Part shown: piece by piece, positions 37,198-48,259 of the stretch
Layout: every line of letters begins with the position of its first letter
Numbering within the stretch: position 1 is the stretch's first letter
Assembly: GCF_013133775.1 (NCBI RefSeq)
Contig: NZ_JABGBO010000004.1
Location: forward strand, 1 to 64,000
DNA: 64,000 bases
Source: Pelistega europaea
GTDB taxonomy: Bacteria > Pseudomonadota > Gammaproteobacteria > Burkholderiales > Burkholderiaceae_B
Direction of reading: 5' to 3'
Program-made: the position numbers and the translations under genes
Notes under the pieces: generated by a model
The model's database searches: none
Told to the model about the DNA's origin: nothing
Seen by the model: the letters and a program-made list of their open reading frames with translations, nothing else

Positions 37198-38418
37198 TTA
37201 GATGTCTAACAATAAGCGTTGAGGATCTTCTAACGCTTCTTTCATCGCTACTAGACCTAATACTGCCTCACGACCATCGATAATACGGTGATCATAAGAC
37301 ATTGCCAAGTAGTTGATTGGACGGATTTCAACCTTGCCGTTAATCGCTACTGGACGCTCTTTAGTAGCATGGATACCCAAGATAGCTGATTGTGGAGGGT
37401 TAATAATAGGAGTAGACATCATAGAACCGAATACCCCACCATTAGAGATAGAGAATGTACCACCAGTCAAGTCCTCTAGACCTAATTTGCCCTCACGTGC
37501 GCGTACACCAAAGTCTGCAATAGCTTTCTCGATGTCAGCTAAGCTTAATTGGTCTGCATTACGAAGGATAGGTACAACAAGACCACGTGGGCTACTTACC
37601 GCGATACCGATATCAAAGTAACCGTGGTAAATAATATCTGTACCATCAACCGATGCATTAAGAATTGGGAAGCGTTTCAACGCTGCCACGGCTGCTTTCA
37701 CAAAGAAAGACATAAAACCAAGTTTAACACCATGCTCTTTCTCGAATTTTTCTTTGTACTGATTGCGTAAAGCAATAACAGCGCTCATATCCACTTCATT
37801 GAAAGTAGTAAGAATAGCGTTATCCTGTTGAGATTGAAGTAAACGCTCAGCAATACGTGCACGTAGACGAGTCATAGGAACACGTTGCTCTGGGCGACCT
37901 TCTAAATTCATAGGAATTGGTGCTGGTGCTGGAGCTGGAGCAGCCTTAGGAGCAGCCGGTTTAGCAGAGGCTGCCTGTGCATCAGCTTTGGTAACACGAC
38001 CATCACGACCTGTACCGGCTACATCAGAGGCTTTAAGACCTTTCTCTGCAAGAATAACGCTAGCTGCAGGAGATGCAATATCCCCTTTAGAAGCACTTGC
38101 TGGTGCTGGAGCTGCTGCAGGAACCGCCGCTGGTGCAGGAGCAGCTTCAGCAGCAGGTGCTGCAGCCGCTGCTTTGGCTTCTGTATCAATCTTCGCTAAA
38201 AGCTGACCTGAAGTCACTGTGCTACCATCACCTTCAACGATTTCAGTGATAACGCCAGACTCAGGAGCTGGCACTTCAAGAACTACTTTATCTGTTTCGA
38301 TTTCAATAAGTGTTTCGTCTTGAGAAACTGCATCACCTACTTTAAATTTCCACTCTAATAATGTCGCTTCAGAAATAGACTCTGATAACTGTGGTACGAC
38401 TACATCAATAATTGCCAT
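37198..38418 (-). CDS. odhB: Dihydrolipoyllysine succinyltransferase (E2 of 2-oxoglutarate dehydrogenase)
   Basis: The E2 core transfers succinyl groups to CoA. The single N-terminal lipoyl domain has the lipoylated Lys in [13 protein letters not shown] (residue about 44). An Ala/Pro-rich linker follows ([18 protein letters not shown]). The peripheral subunit-binding domain ([32 protein letters not shown]) precedes the catalytic domain, ending in [12 protein letters not shown] with the catalytic His. Length 406 matches E. coli SucB (405). It sits 26 bases after odhA in the operon odhA-odhB-lpdA. Confidence 0.97.
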   Translation of the reverse strand: MAIIDVVVPQLSESISEATLLEWKFKVGDAVSQDETLIEIETDKVVLEVPAPESGVITEIVEGDGSTVTSGQLLAKIDTEAKAAAAAPAAEAAPAPAAVPAAAPAPASASKGDIASPAASVILAEKGLKASDVAGTGRDGRVTKADAQAASAKPAAPKAAPAPAPAPIPMNLEGRPEQRVPMTRLRARIAERLLQSQQDNAILTTFNEVDMSAVIALRNQYKEKFEKEHGVKLGFMSFFVKAAVAALKRFPILNASVDGTDIIYHGYFDIGIAVSSPRGLVVPILRNADQLSLADIEKAIADFGVRAREGKLGLEDLTGGTFSISNGGVFGSMMSTPIINPPQSAILGIHATKERPVAINGKVEIRPINYLAMSYDHRIIDGREAVLGLVAMKEALEDPQRLLLDI

Positions 38419-38444
38419 AATTGAAATATCCTTTAAACTCTAAA

Positions 38445-41312
38445 TTATTTAGTTAATACAAAGCCTTTCAAGCGACTAGCATAAGCCTGCTCAATTAATG
38501 CCTTTTGTTGTTCAACGTGTTTAGCCAAATAGCCAACTGCAGGAGAAGAAGAAGCTGGACGACCTGCAAATGCAAGTTTTTGACCTTCTTTCATGTTCTC
38601 AAAGATATGGTGTTGTACATAGAACCAAGGACCTTGATTTTGAGGTTCATCTTGAACCCAAACGATTTCCTTAGCATTCTTGTATTTAGCCAATTCAGCA
38701 GCGAAATCTTTATGTGCAAATGGGTAAAGCTGCTCAACACGAACAATCGCAACATCACTCGCTTCGCGTTCTTTACGGGCATGTACCAAGTCATAGTAAA
38801 CCTTACCAGAGCATACGAGTACGCGCTTAACCTTGTCTGCTTTAATACCTGTATCTACTTCACCAATAATAGTTTTGAAGGAGCCTTCAGATAAATCGGT
38901 AATAGGTACACTAGCATCCTTGTTACGGAGCAATGATTTTGGCGTAAAGATAACAAGCGGTTTGCGGAACTTACGAATCATTTGACGACGTAACAAGTGG
39001 AAAATTTGTGCGCCATTAGTTGGTTGAACCACTTGCATATTGTTATCAGCACATAATTGTAAGTAACGTTCGATACGAGCTGATGAGTGCTCTGGACCTT
39101 GACCCTCATAGCCGTGAGGCAACATCATCACAAGACCACATTGGCGACCCCATTTTGCTTCCCCAGCCGCGATAAATTGGTCGATAACAACTTGAGCACC
39201 GTTGGCAAAGTCACCGAACTGAGCTTCCCAAATAGTTAATGTATTAGGTTCTGAGCAAGCATAACCATATTCAAAACCAAGTACTGCCTCTTCTGACAAT
39301 ACAGAGTCGATAATGGTGAAAGTTGCTTGGTTTTCGCTAACGTTTTGCAGTGGGATATAAGTACCATCATCCCAACGTTCACGATTTTGATCATGCAATA
39401 CTGCATGACGGTGTGTAAAGGTACCACGACCCACGTCTTCACCAGTAATACGGATATTAAAGCCTGCACTGACTAAAGAGGCATATGCAAGATGCTCACC
39501 CATACCCCAGTCTAGTGGCAACTCACCCCGTGCCATTGCTGCACGATCAGCAAGTAATTTCTCAACAAGTTTGTGAGGTGTAAAGGTCTCAGGGATAGTT
39601 GTAATACGCTCGCCTAAGCGTTGCAACTCGGTAAGAGGAATAGCAGTATCTGCTTTATCTGTCCATTTAGCTCCCAAGAAAGGTGTCCAGTCAATTGCAT
39701 ATTTGTTCTTATAGTCAGTCAATACAGGCTCAACTGAGTCTTGACCTTTATCCATAAGAGCACGGTATTCTTTAACCATTTCTTCAGGCTCATCAGCACT
39801 TAATACCCCTTGTGCAACAAGTTTATCGGCATATAGCTTACGAGTACCTGGGTGTTTAGCAATCGATTTGTACATCAATGGCTGAGTCAATGCTGGAGTG
39901 TCTTGTTCATTGTGTCCTAATTTACGGAAACATACAATATCAATCACAACATCATGTGCAAACTCTTCGCGGTAATCCAATGCCAAACGAGAGACAAAAG
40001 CGACTGCTTCTGGATCATCACCATTCACATGGAATACAGGAGCCTCAATCATCTTAACCACGTCGGTACAATATAAAGTCGAACGTGCATCACGTGGATC
40101 AGAAGTTGTAAAACCAATTTGGTTATTAATCACCACATGTAAAGTACCACCAGTACCATAACCTCGTGTTTGTGCTAAGTTAAGAGTTTCCTGAACTACA
40201 CCTTGACCGGCAAACGCTGCATCACCATGCACTAATACAGGCAATACTTCGCGCTTATTGCTACGACGCTCTTGACGAGCACGTGCACTACCCTCAACGA
40301 CTGGGTTTACAATCTCTAGGTGAGATGGGTTAAATGCTAATGACAGGTGAACAGGACCACCCGCGGTAGAAATATCGCTGGAAAAACCGTTGTGGTACTT
40401 CACATCACCATCAGTAAGACCTTCGGCATGTTTACCCTCAAACTCAGCAAACAAATCGCCTGGTCGCTTACCCATCACGTTGATTAACATATTCAAACGC
40501 CCACGGTGTGCCATACCGACAACCACCTCTTGGACACCAACCTGACCACCATGGTTAACAATTTCATCCATACTTACGATAAAGCTTTCACCACCCTCAA
40601 GTGAGAAACGCTTTTGGCCCACGTACTTAGTATGTAAGTAACGCTCTAACCCCTCGGCTTCAGTAAGCTGTTTAAGGATATTCTTTTTCTCAGCAACAGA
40701 AAACTCTGCTGTACCTAAAGTACTTTCCAAACGCTCTTGAATCCAACGCTTGGCTTTAGGATCTGACATATGCATATACTCACTACCAATAGAACGGCAG
40801 TAAGTATCACGCAAGGCATTGAGAATTTCACGCAAAGTCATCGTAGACTTCTTAGTAAAGTAAGTATTGGTAGCAGAATAAACCTCGTCTAAATCTGCTT
40901 CTGTCAATCCATAGAATGCCAAGTCCAACTCTGGAATCTCAGGACGCTCACGACGTTTGAGAGGATCTAAATTAGCATAACGCACACCTAAAGTACGGTA
41001 TGCTGCAATCAAAGACTGTACTTTAAGTTGTTTACTAGCAACCTCCAAGTTCGCTGGTGCTGCTTGTGTTAACAGAGTATTTGCCTTAGCGCGTTGGGCA
41101 AATGATGCAATAACAGAAGAGTGATTTTGATCGCGGGTTGTTTCCTTGCCGTCGACCGCTGGCAAATGACTAAGATTATCAAAATAATCACGCCACTCAG
41201 CATCAACAGATTCAGGATTTTCTAGGTACATTTCGTACAGTTCTTCAACATACGGAACGTTACCACCAAATAGATATGAGCTTTTGCTCTTTTCATCAAA
41301 AGTAGTAGTCAT
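38445..41312 (-). CDS. odhA: 2-oxoglutarate dehydrogenase E1
   Basis: A thiamine diphosphate enzyme that decarboxylates 2-oxoglutarate in the TCA cycle. The N-terminal segment SSYLFGGNVPYVEELYEMYLENPESVDAEW is the E2-binding motif of SucA/OdhA. The core shows GMAHRGRLNMLINVMGK, HGDAAFAGQGVVQETLNL and FGDFANGAQVVIDQF. I chose ATG 41312, which has AAAGGTGA at a fitting distance; a GTG at 41324 overlaps that site. Length 955 compares with 933 in E. coli. First gene of the odhA-odhB-lpdA operon, divergent from maeB. Confidence 0.97.
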   Translation of the reverse strand: MTTTFDEKSKSSYLFGGNVPYVEELYEMYLENPESVDAEWRDYFDNLSHLPAVDGKETTRDQNHSSVIASFAQRAKANTLLTQAAPANLEVASKQLKVQSLIAAYRTLGVRYANLDPLKRRERPEIPELDLAFYGLTEADLDEVYSATNTYFTKKSTMTLREILNALRDTYCRSIGSEYMHMSDPKAKRWIQERLESTLGTAEFSVAEKKNILKQLTEAEGLERYLHTKYVGQKRFSLEGGESFIVSMDEIVNHGGQVGVQEVVVGMAHRGRLNMLINVMGKRPGDLFAEFEGKHAEGLTDGDVKYHNGFSSDISTAGGPVHLSLAFNPSHLEIVNPVVEGSARARQERRSNKREVLPVLVHGDAAFAGQGVVQETLNLAQTRGYGTGGTLHVVINNQIGFTTSDPRDARSTLYCTDVVKMIEAPVFHVNGDDPEAVAFVSRLALDYREEFAHDVVIDIVCFRKLGHNEQDTPALTQPLMYKSIAKHPGTRKLYADKLVAQGVLSADEPEEMVKEYRALMDKGQDSVEPVLTDYKNKYAIDWTPFLGAKWTDKADTAIPLTELQRLGERITTIPETFTPHKLVEKLLADRAAMARGELPLDWGMGEHLAYASLVSAGFNIRITGEDVGRGTFTHRHAVLHDQNRERWDDGTYIPLQNVSENQATFTIIDSVLSEEAVLGFEYGYACSEPNTLTIWEAQFGDFANGAQVVIDQFIAAGEAKWGRQCGLVMMLPHGYEGQGPEHSSARIERYLQLCADNNMQVVQPTNGAQIFHLLRRQMIRKFRKPLVIFTPKSLLRNKDASVPITDLSEGSFKTIIGEVDTGIKADKVKRVLVCSGKVYYDLVHARKEREASDVAIVRVEQLYPFAHKDFAAELAKYKNAKEIVWVQDEPQNQGPWFYVQHHIFENMKEGQKLAFAGRPASSSPAVGYLAKHVEQQKALIEQAYASRLKGFVLTK

Positions 41313-41663
41313 ACGACGCTTCACCTTTATAAGTGTTTCACCATATATGGATGCAGGAAAACCTTCCGATTTACGGGCCTACCGACTTACGGATAGCGAG
41401 AAAAAGAAGGCAGATTTCTTATACAGATTAATAGGAATAGAAATCCGATTAGGCAGTAGTATAACTGAAATAGTCGGGAATGTGGCTTTTTGCCAGATAA
41501 AAAGTTTCTTTTAATGACAGTGATATGACGGATAAGAAAACAGGAATTAAAACGGTATAACAAAATCCCTACAATCCGCTCAAAAACAAGATTTTTTAAG
41601 CAAAAAACAGTAACATTGAGGATATTTAAAATTATCTTAAATTGTTTATTGATAGGACTTATT
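41313..41663. other. Intergenic region between odhA and maeB
   Basis: About 350 bases without a gene I believe in. They hold divergent promoters for odhA and maeB. A short direct repeat (CCGATTTACGG and CCGACTTACGG near 41369 and 41386) is the only structure I see. Confidence 0.45.
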
Positions 41664-43943
41664 ATGCCTACAGATTCTAAAAAATTAGCTCTCGATTATC
41701 ACGAATATCCTCGCCCTGGTAAAATTTCTGTTACGCCTACTAAATCAATGGCAAACCAAGACGATTTATCTCTCGCCTATTCTCCTGGCGTTGCCCATGC
41801 CTGCATGGCAATTTATGAAGAAGGCAATGCAGCTGCCTCGCGCTACACATCTCGCAGCAACCTGGTTGGTGTGATTACCAATGGTACTGCTGTACTTGGT
41901 CTTGGTAATATCGGCCCTCTAGCCGCTAAACCAGTGATGGAAGGTAAAGGCTGCCTATTCAAGAAATTTGCAGGTGTAGATGTATTCGATATTGAATTAG
42001 CAGAAAACGACCCAGACAAAATTGTCGATATCGTATGTGCTTTAGAACCTACTCTAGGTGGTGTTAACCTCGAAGATATTAAAGCTCCTGAATGTTTCTA
42101 CATTGAGAAAAAATTACGCGAACGCATGAAGATTCCTGTCTTTCATGATGATCAACACGGTACCGCAATTATTTCTTCTGCTGCGATTCTTAACGGTCTT
42201 AAGCTCATCGGCAAAAATCCTGCTGAAGTGAAACTTGTTTGCTCTGGTGCAGGTGCTGCTGCTATTGCCTGCCTAGACTTATTAGTCCGTGTAGGTGTTT
42301 CTCATCAAAACATTTACGTATGCGACTCCAAGGGTGTCATCTACAAAGGTCGTGACGCCAATATGGAAGAAAACAAAGCACGCTATGCACAAGAAACAGA
42401 TGCTCGCACATTAGCTGATGTTGTAAAAGATGCTGATGTTTTCCTTGGTTGCTCTACTAAAGGTGTACTCACTGGCGAGATGGTCAAAACAATGGCGGAT
42501 AGTCCCTTGATTCTTGCCTTGGCTAACCCTGATCCAGAAATTACTCCTGAAAAGGCTAAAGCTGCACGTCCTGATGTGATTATCGCAACTGGCCGTTCTG
42601 ACTATCCAAACCAAGTAAATAATGTACTCTGCTTTCCATTTATCTTCCGTGGCGCCCTAGATGTAGGTGCAACTACTATTAATGAAGAAATGAAAATGGC
42701 TTGCGTACATGCGATTGCTGAATTAGCACAAGCAGAGCAAAGTGATGAAGTTGCTAATGCCTACAAAGGACAATCTCTAGAATTTGGTCCTGAGTACATC
42801 ATTCCTAAGCCTTTTGACCCGCGTTTAATCGTAAAAATCGCTCCTGCTATCGCCCAAGCAGCAATGGATTCTGGTGTAGCAACCAAGCCCATCACCGATA
42901 TGGAAGCGTACCGCACCCAGTTGATGAACTTCGTTTATCAATCTGGACAGTTAATGCGTCCATTATTCATGCAGGCAAAATCTTCGCAAAAACGTGTCGT
43001 TTATGCTGATGGTGAAGATGAGCGTGTATTACGGGCTGTCCAAACAGTAGTCGATGAAAAAATTGCCATTCCTATGTTAATTGGTCGTCCTAGCGTAATT
43101 GAAATGCGTGTCAAGAAACTCGGTTTGCGTTTACAAAACGGACAAAACATCACTATCGTCAACCCAGAAGATGACCATCGTTACAACGATGCATGGCAGT
43201 TATATTATAAACTTCGCAGTCGTAAAGGCGTCACCCCTGCCATTGCCAAGGCCATGGTCCGTAAGCACAACACCCTGATTGGAGCTATTCTACTGGAATT
43301 AGGTGAGGCCGACGCTATGATTTGCGGTACTAGTTCACGTTGGGAAAATCAACTTCACCACATCTCTGATGTGATTGGACTAAAGCCTGGTGTGAAGAAT
43401 TTCGCAGCTATGAACGTAATCATTATGCCAAACGAAACCCTCTTCCTCACTGATACTCATGTCAACGAGAATCCAGATGCTGAAACTATTGCTGAAAGTG
43501 CCTTACTTGCAGCAGAAGAGATGGTACGTTTTGGTGTTAAACCTAAGATTGCCCTACTTTCACACTCTAACTTCGGTAGCCGTCCAAACAGTGCTAGTGC
43601 ACAAAAAATGGCAGAAGCCCGCAATATCATATTAGAACGGGCTCCCCACTTAGAAGTTGATGGTGAAATGCATGCTGATGCAGCACTTAATGAACGTATC
43701 CGTCTTGAAGCTTGCCCAGAAAGCACATTGCGTGGAAGTGCAAACTTGCTCGTAATGCCTACTATTGAAGCGGGTAATATTTCTTATAATTTACTTAAGA
43801 TGACTAGTGGTGGGGGTATTGCTTTAGGTCCTATCCTATTAGGTGCAGCAAAACCTGTACATATCATGACAACAAGTACCACTACTCGCCGTATCGTTAA
43901 TATGACAGCATTAGCGGTAATTGATGCACAACAAAATGATTAA
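41664..43943 (+). CDS. maeB: NADP-dependent malic enzyme with phosphotransacetylase-like domain
   Basis: It oxidatively decarboxylates malate to pyruvate with NADP, supplying NADPH and linking the TCA cycle to pyruvate. Residues about 1-430 form the malic N and NAD-binding domains ([48 protein letters not shown]). Residues 430-759 form a phosphotransacetylase-like regulatory domain ([16 protein letters not shown], ending [11 protein letters not shown]), which usually senses acetyl-CoA. From ATG 41664 the length is 759, equal to E. coli MaeB. The TTG 16 codons upstream adds residues with no ribosome site. Confidence 0.96.
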   Translation: MPTDSKKLALDYHEYPRPGKISVTPTKSMANQDDLSLAYSPGVAHACMAIYEEGNAAASRYTSRSNLVGVITNGTAVLGLGNIGPLAAKPVMEGKGCLFKKFAGVDVFDIELAENDPDKIVDIVCALEPTLGGVNLEDIKAPECFYIEKKLRERMKIPVFHDDQHGTAIISSAAILNGLKLIGKNPAEVKLVCSGAGAAAIACLDLLVRVGVSHQNIYVCDSKGVIYKGRDANMEENKARYAQETDARTLADVVKDADVFLGCSTKGVLTGEMVKTMADSPLILALANPDPEITPEKAKAARPDVIIATGRSDYPNQVNNVLCFPFIFRGALDVGATTINEEMKMACVHAIAELAQAEQSDEVANAYKGQSLEFGPEYIIPKPFDPRLIVKIAPAIAQAAMDSGVATKPITDMEAYRTQLMNFVYQSGQLMRPLFMQAKSSQKRVVYADGEDERVLRAVQTVVDEKIAIPMLIGRPSVIEMRVKKLGLRLQNGQNITIVNPEDDHRYNDAWQLYYKLRSRKGVTPAIAKAMVRKHNTLIGAILLELGEADAMICGTSSRWENQLHHISDVIGLKPGVKNFAAMNVIIMPNETLFLTDTHVNENPDAETIAESALLAAEEMVRFGVKPKIALLSHSNFGSRPNSASAQKMAEARNIILERAPHLEVDGEMHADAALNERIRLEACPESTLRGSANLLVMPTIEAGNISYNLLKMTSGGGIALGPILLGAAKPVHIMTTSTTTRRIVNMTALAVIDAQQND

Positions 43944-44023
43944 TAATCGATTATCATCATTAATGAGTTAAAAAGGGTGAGCAATCACCCTACCCCATAT
44001 CAGCAATGATGATAGGGTTAATC

Positions 44024-44060
44024 CATTAAAAAAGAGGGTATGCCCACCCTCTTTTTTTAA
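44024..44060. terminator. Bidirectional intrinsic terminator between maeB and mdaB
   Basis: AAAAAGAGGGT and ACCCTCTTTTT pair around a 6-base loop with T runs on both strands, suiting the two convergent genes. Confidence 0.9.
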
Positions 44061-44064
44061 TGCG

Positions 44065-44646
44065 TTACAGTGCAAATAGTTTGGTTAAATGTGCTTTATA
44101 ATCTGCAATAAATCTTGGTACATCAGGTTCTTTGATGACGTTATTGCACATATAGGTAGGTAATGTTCCCATACCTAAAAACTCAAGAGCTTTATGGAAA
44201 GAAAAATAAACAGCATCTACACCCTTACCTTCAAAGAACTCTTCGGGATCAGTAAATGCCTCTAACGGTGCATTCCAAGTAAGTGAGAGCATGTGCTTTT
44301 TGCCTTGAAGCAAACCTCCCTTTCCATAATTTCTGGTTGGGTTATCGCGATGACGACCATCATTCGCATAAAGTGTACCATGCCCAGCAATAAATACTTC
44401 ATCAACATACTTCTTAACAGTCCAAGGGGCCCCCATCCACCAAGCGGGCATTTGCCAAATCACTACATCCATCCACAATAATTTCTCTATTTCTTCGGCA
44501 ATATCGTATCCATCCTCAATAACCGTTTCTTTAATCTGATGACCCGATGCTGTCAAAACTTCAAGAGCTACCGCATGTAGCTTATGATTTAATTGGCCTT
44601 CTGAACCAGCAAATGCTTTGCCACCATCAATTAAAAGGATATTCAT
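44065..44646 (-). CDS. mdaB: NAD(P)H-quinone oxidoreductase MdaB
   Basis: A flavodoxin-fold FAD enzyme of the MdaB / modulator of drug activity B family that reduces quinones by two electrons and protects against redox cycling. Typical features are MNILLIDGGKAFAGSEGQLN at the start, VVIWQMPAWWMGAPWTVKKYVDEVF in the flavin-binding region near 62-86 and MLSLTWNAPLEAF. Length 193 equals the E. coli protein. It is a single gene, convergent with maeB. Confidence 0.93.
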   Translation of the reverse strand: MNILLIDGGKAFAGSEGQLNHKLHAVALEVLTASGHQIKETVIEDGYDIAEEIEKLLWMDVVIWQMPAWWMGAPWTVKKYVDEVFIAGHGTLYANDGRHRDNPTRNYGKGGLLQGKKHMLSLTWNAPLEAFTDPEEFFEGKGVDAVYFSFHKALEFLGMGTLPTYMCNNVIKEPDVPRFIADYKAHLTKLFAL

Positions 44647-44778
44647 TCATAACTCCTGCTTGAGATAAATCTGATTTAATTTTTTCTAAATAACGGGAGG
44701 TTACCACTCTCATGAAAATTGTTCTTAGTGTATCTGTATTGTCTATTGATGCAATATTGCAATAACGAAAGACACTTA

Positions 44779-45360
44779 CTAAATGAGCTTTTCTATCGCT
44801 AATAAATATGGAGGAGAGTTAATCTGATTAATAAAATCATAACGCAACACCTGAAACTCTCGTTGATTGAGTTGACTTGCCCACTGACTAACAGCAATAT
44901 CTTCTTGCCTACCTTCAGGATGCCCAGGGTAAATCACTGCCACAAGAAGCCCTTGCTTATCTAACAACTCAAGCGATTGTTTTAATGCTGTTAAAGTACT
45001 CTCTACCTGAGTAGTATATTGCTTATCCGCTCCTGGCAAATAACCTAGATTAAACATAATCACTTTAGGGGCAGATATATTCCAATGCTGTTGCATGTTT
45101 GCATGGCTATCATGAACAAATACAACTGGTCCAAGTGCATTATACTGCTGTAACAATTCTCGGCTCTTAAGAAATGCTTGTTCTTGCACATCAAAAGCCA
45201 TAACGATACCCTGCTCCCCAACAAGTTGAGCAAGCATCAAGGTATCATGCCCATTACCCAATGTGGCATCAATCACATAATCGCCCTTTTTTACTCGCTC
45301 TCGCACCAACTGATGGGCAAAGCGTAATACAGGCATCAAGGTACTTTTCCAAGACCCCAT
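44779..45360 (-). CDS. Class I SAM-dependent methyltransferase, MnmM (YtqB)-like
   Basis: The SAM-binding loop DATLGNGHDTLMLAQLVG near residue 31 and the acidic AFDVQEQAF end of the next strand mark a Rossmann methyltransferase. The motif FNLGYLPGADKQYTT near 127 is characteristic of the YtqB family, which in Bacillus was identified as MnmM, a tRNA wobble-uridine (mnm5s2U) methyltransferase. Betaproteobacteria usually use the MnmC route, so the function here is uncertain. Length 193 is typical of YtqB. It has a fair ribosome site, GAGGTGG, and no obvious operon partner. Confidence 0.75.
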   Translation of the reverse strand: MGSWKSTLMPVLRFAHQLVRERVKKGDYVIDATLGNGHDTLMLAQLVGEQGIVMAFDVQEQAFLKSRELLQQYNALGPVVFVHDSHANMQQHWNISAPKVIMFNLGYLPGADKQYTTQVESTLTALKQSLELLDKQGLLVAVIYPGHPEGRQEDIAVSQWASQLNQREFQVLRYDFINQINSPPYLLAIEKLI

Positions 45361-45379
45361 AAACCACCTCTAAAAGAAC

Positions 45380-45441
45380 AAAATACCCCACCAACCAAGG
45401 AGAGGTATTTTCTTATATAGGTATTGTGGTGAGGCAATACC
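45380..45441 (-). terminator. Two hairpins downstream of thrC
   Basis: AAAATACC (45380) with GGTATTTT (45404) forms one stem and GGTATTG (45420) with CAATACC forms another. They lie between thrC and the methyltransferase gene and probably end the alaC-hom-thrC transcript. Confidence 0.5.
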
Positions 45442-45542
45442 ACATATGACCAGAGTCGGATAATAAATATTTATGTTTTTTATTGTTGGGCAAAGCACTA
45501 CCACCCTAAATAAGCACACCAATACTTATTATCCTCAAACAA

Positions 45543-46952
45543 TTAGCTGTCGATATGCTCCACCATATAGTGGCGGACAGCCTCTACGTCACAATCCATC
45601 ACTTGCACGCGCTGTGGTAAGTCCTTTAAACCCACTAAATGTGCTGGCACAGGAGCTGGTTGACCAATAGCCTCTTGAATAGTCTCCGTAAACTTGGCTG
45701 GTAATGCGGTCTCAAGCACTAGCATAGGAACACCGTTTTCCAAATGCTCACGTGCTACTTTAACCCCATCCGCTGTATGAGGGTCAAGCAAATAACCATG
45801 TTCCTCGTATTCACGCTTAATCGTAGCCAAGCGGTCTGCATGAGAGCTTTTACCAGCTACAAAGCCAAACTTCTCATGAACCTCAGTCAAACGATTGCTT
45901 AAATCAAACTGCCCCTTATCAGCTAACTCTTGCCATAATGCCTTAACACGCCCACCATCATTACCCATCAAATGGTAAATAAAGCGTTCAAAGTTCGATG
46001 CTTTGGAAATATCCATAGACGGACTAGAGGTTGCGTAAGTCTGTGAAGGCAAACGGGGACGATATACACCAGTATTAAAGAACTCTTCTAATACATTGTT
46101 TTCATTGGTCGCTACGACAAGACGACGAATCGGCAAGCCCATCATACGGGCAATATGTCCAGATAGCACATTACCAAAATTACCTGACGGCACAGTGAAA
46201 GACACTTGCTCACCCGCTTTCTTGGTAGCTCGCAACCAAGCCCAGAAGTAATATACCACCTGTGCAGAGATACGAGCAAAATTGATGGAATTCACCGCTC
46301 CTAGATGGTATTTTTCTTTGAAAGCTAAATCATTGCCCAGAGCTTTAACAATATCTTGGCATTCATCAAATACCCCTTTGACTGATAAATTAAAAATATT
46401 ATCATCTTGCAAAGAGTACATTTGTGCTCGCTGAAACTCACTCATACGCCCAAAAGGAGAAAGCATGAAAACTTTAACGCCCTTTTTGCCACGTAGTGCA
46501 TATTCAGCAGCAGAGCCTGTATCTCCAGAGGTTGCACCAAGAATATTCAATGTACGTCCTTGTTTTCCTAGCACATATTCGAAAATATTACCTAGAAACT
46601 GCATCGCCATATCTTTAAAAGCCAGTGTAGGACCTTCAGACAAACCAACAATAGAGACCTGATTGTCTAACTTTTTAAGTGGCACAATATCTGTAGACCG
46701 AAATGCTTGTGTATTATAGCTACGTCGGCACAACTCAGCTAAATCCCCCTTAGGGATGTCAGTAATAAAAAGACTTAATACCTCAGTAGCAAGCTCTGCA
46801 TAATTCAGCGAACGCCAAGACTCCAATGTCTCTGTGCTAACTTGGGGCATAACTTCAGGCATGGCCAAACCACCGTCCCGTGCCAAGCCCTCTAACAATA
46901 CAGCAGAGAATTCTACAGGCTCACCACCGCCTCGTGTTGATACATATTTCAT
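45543..46952 (-). CDS. thrC: Threonine synthase
   Basis: A PLP enzyme converting O-phospho-homoserine to threonine. The PLP lysine lies in LAFKDMAMQFLGN near residue 113, the phosphate-binding SGDTGSAAEYALRGKKG follows, and TVPSGNFGNVLSGHIARMMGLPI is the usual active-site loop. At 469 residues it belongs to the longer threonine synthase form and exceeds E. coli ThrC (428). Its ATG overlaps the hom stop by four bases. With hom and alaC it forms one translationally coupled operon. Confidence 0.96.
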   Translation of the reverse strand: MKYVSTRGGGEPVEFSAVLLEGLARDGGLAMPEVMPQVSTETLESWRSLNYAELATEVLSLFITDIPKGDLAELCRRSYNTQAFRSTDIVPLKKLDNQVSIVGLSEGPTLAFKDMAMQFLGNIFEYVLGKQGRTLNILGATSGDTGSAAEYALRGKKGVKVFMLSPFGRMSEFQRAQMYSLQDDNIFNLSVKGVFDECQDIVKALGNDLAFKEKYHLGAVNSINFARISAQVVYYFWAWLRATKKAGEQVSFTVPSGNFGNVLSGHIARMMGLPIRRLVVATNENNVLEEFFNTGVYRPRLPSQTYATSSPSMDISKASNFERFIYHLMGNDGGRVKALWQELADKGQFDLSNRLTEVHEKFGFVAGKSSHADRLATIKREYEEHGYLLDPHTADGVKVAREHLENGVPMLVLETALPAKFTETIQEAIGQPAPVPAHLVGLKDLPQRVQVMDCDVEAVRHYMVEHIDS

Positions 46953-48259
46953 GATAATTCTTCCAAACGAATAAAGGTCACTTTGGATTTAACAAAAGAC
47001 AAGGATTCTATCTTCTGGATAGCTTCTACTACATTACCCTCTCTTGCTTTATGAATAAGGAAAATAATCGAAGCACCATCATCTTGAGGATCTTGAATCA
47101 TCGAGTTAATTGAAATATTACCATCCGCTAAAATACGTGCAATATCCGCCATCACTCCTGGTCGATCCTCGACATGTAAACGTAAGTAGTAGGACGTAAT
47201 AGTATCCTCAATAGGCAGGATAGGATAATCCGCTAAAGCGTCTGCTTGGAATGCCAATGGAGGTACGCGATGTTCAGGATCAGCCGTCTGTAAACGGGCA
47301 ACGTCAACCAAATCAGCCACCACTGCAGAAGCAGTAGGTTCAGAACCCGCTCCAGCACCATAATAAAGTGTCTCGCCTACGGCATCGCCTTTAACAACAA
47401 CAGCATTCATAGCACCTTCTACATTAGCAATGAGCTTATCTTGTGGCACTAGGCAAGGGTGTACACGCAATTCAACACCATCTTCTCGATGCTTAGCAAT
47501 ACCAAGTAACTTGATACGGTAACCTAGACGACCGGCTGCCACAACATCTTCGGGAGCCAAACGACTAATCCCCTCAACATATACTTTGTCAAATTGGACA
47601 GGAATACCAAAAGCAATCGAAGCTAATAAAGTTAATTTATGTGCTGCATCAACCCCCTCAATATCAAAAGTAGGGTCAGCTTCAGCATAACCTAAAGCCT
47701 GTGCTTGTTTTAACACATCGGCAAACGGCAAACCTTTCTCACGCATTTCAGTGAGAATAAAATTAGTGGTGCCGTTAATAATACCAGCAAGCCATTGGAT
47801 ACGATTAGCAGTTAAGCCTTCACGCATCGCTTTAATAATCGGGATACCTCCAGCAACAGCCGCTTCAAATGCTACCGTCACATGTTTTTCACTCGCTGCT
47901 TTAAAAATCTCATTACCATGCATCGCAAGTAATGCCTTGTTGGCAGTCACCACATGTTTGCCATTCTCAATAGCCTTAAGAACTAACTCACGAGCCAATG
48001 TTGTGCCACCAATCAACTCAACCACCACATCAATACTAGGGTCATTTACCAAACCCATCATATCATTGCTGACAGGAACAAGTTGACCAACAACACTAAT
48101 TGCTTTGGAAGGTGTACGTGTTGCAATACGGACAATTTCAATACGACGTCCGGCACGGCGTGCAATCTCTTGTGCATTGCGAGCCAATACACGCCAAGTA
48201 CCACTACCAACAACCCCAAAACCTAGCAAACCAACTTTAATTGAATTTAATTGACTCAT
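46949..48259 (-). CDS. hom: Homoserine dehydrogenase
   Basis: It reduces aspartate semialdehyde to homoserine, the branch point to threonine and methionine. The NAD(P) domain has [16 protein letters not shown], and the catalytic domain has [15 protein letters not shown] and [23 protein letters not shown]-terminal ACT domain (about 350-436, [30 protein letters not shown]) suggests feedback control by threonine. Length 436 fits the monofunctional enzyme. It overlaps both alaC and thrC by four bases. Confidence 0.97.
   Translation of the reverse strand: MSQLNSIKVGLLGFGVVGSGTWRVLARNAQEIARRAGRRIEIVRIATRTPSKAISVVGQLVPVSNDMMGLVNDPSIDVVVELIGGTTLARELVLKAIENGKHVVTANKALLAMHGNEIFKAASEKHVTVAFEAAVAGGIPIIKAMREGLTANRIQWLAGIINGTTNFILTEMREKGLPFADVLKQAQALGYAEADPTFDIEGVDAAHKLTLLASIAFGIPVQFDKVYVEGISRLAPEDVVAAGRLGYRIKLLGIAKHREDGVELRVHPCLVPQDKLIANVEGAMNAVVVKGDAVGETLYYGAGAGSEPTASAVVADLVDVARLQTADPEHRVPPLAFQADALADYPILPIEDTITSYYLRLHVEDRPGVMADIARILADGNISINSMIQDPQDDGASIIFLIHKAREGNVVEAIQKIESLSFVKSKVTFIRLEELS

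Noticed and set aside
41284-41514. Open frame opposite the odhA start
   Set aside because: Overlaps the odhA start region and promoter on the other strand, with no recognised domain.
41664-43943. Fusion of two genes by assembly error (malic enzyme plus Pta)
   Set aside because: This two-domain layout and the exact length of 759 are normal for MaeB.
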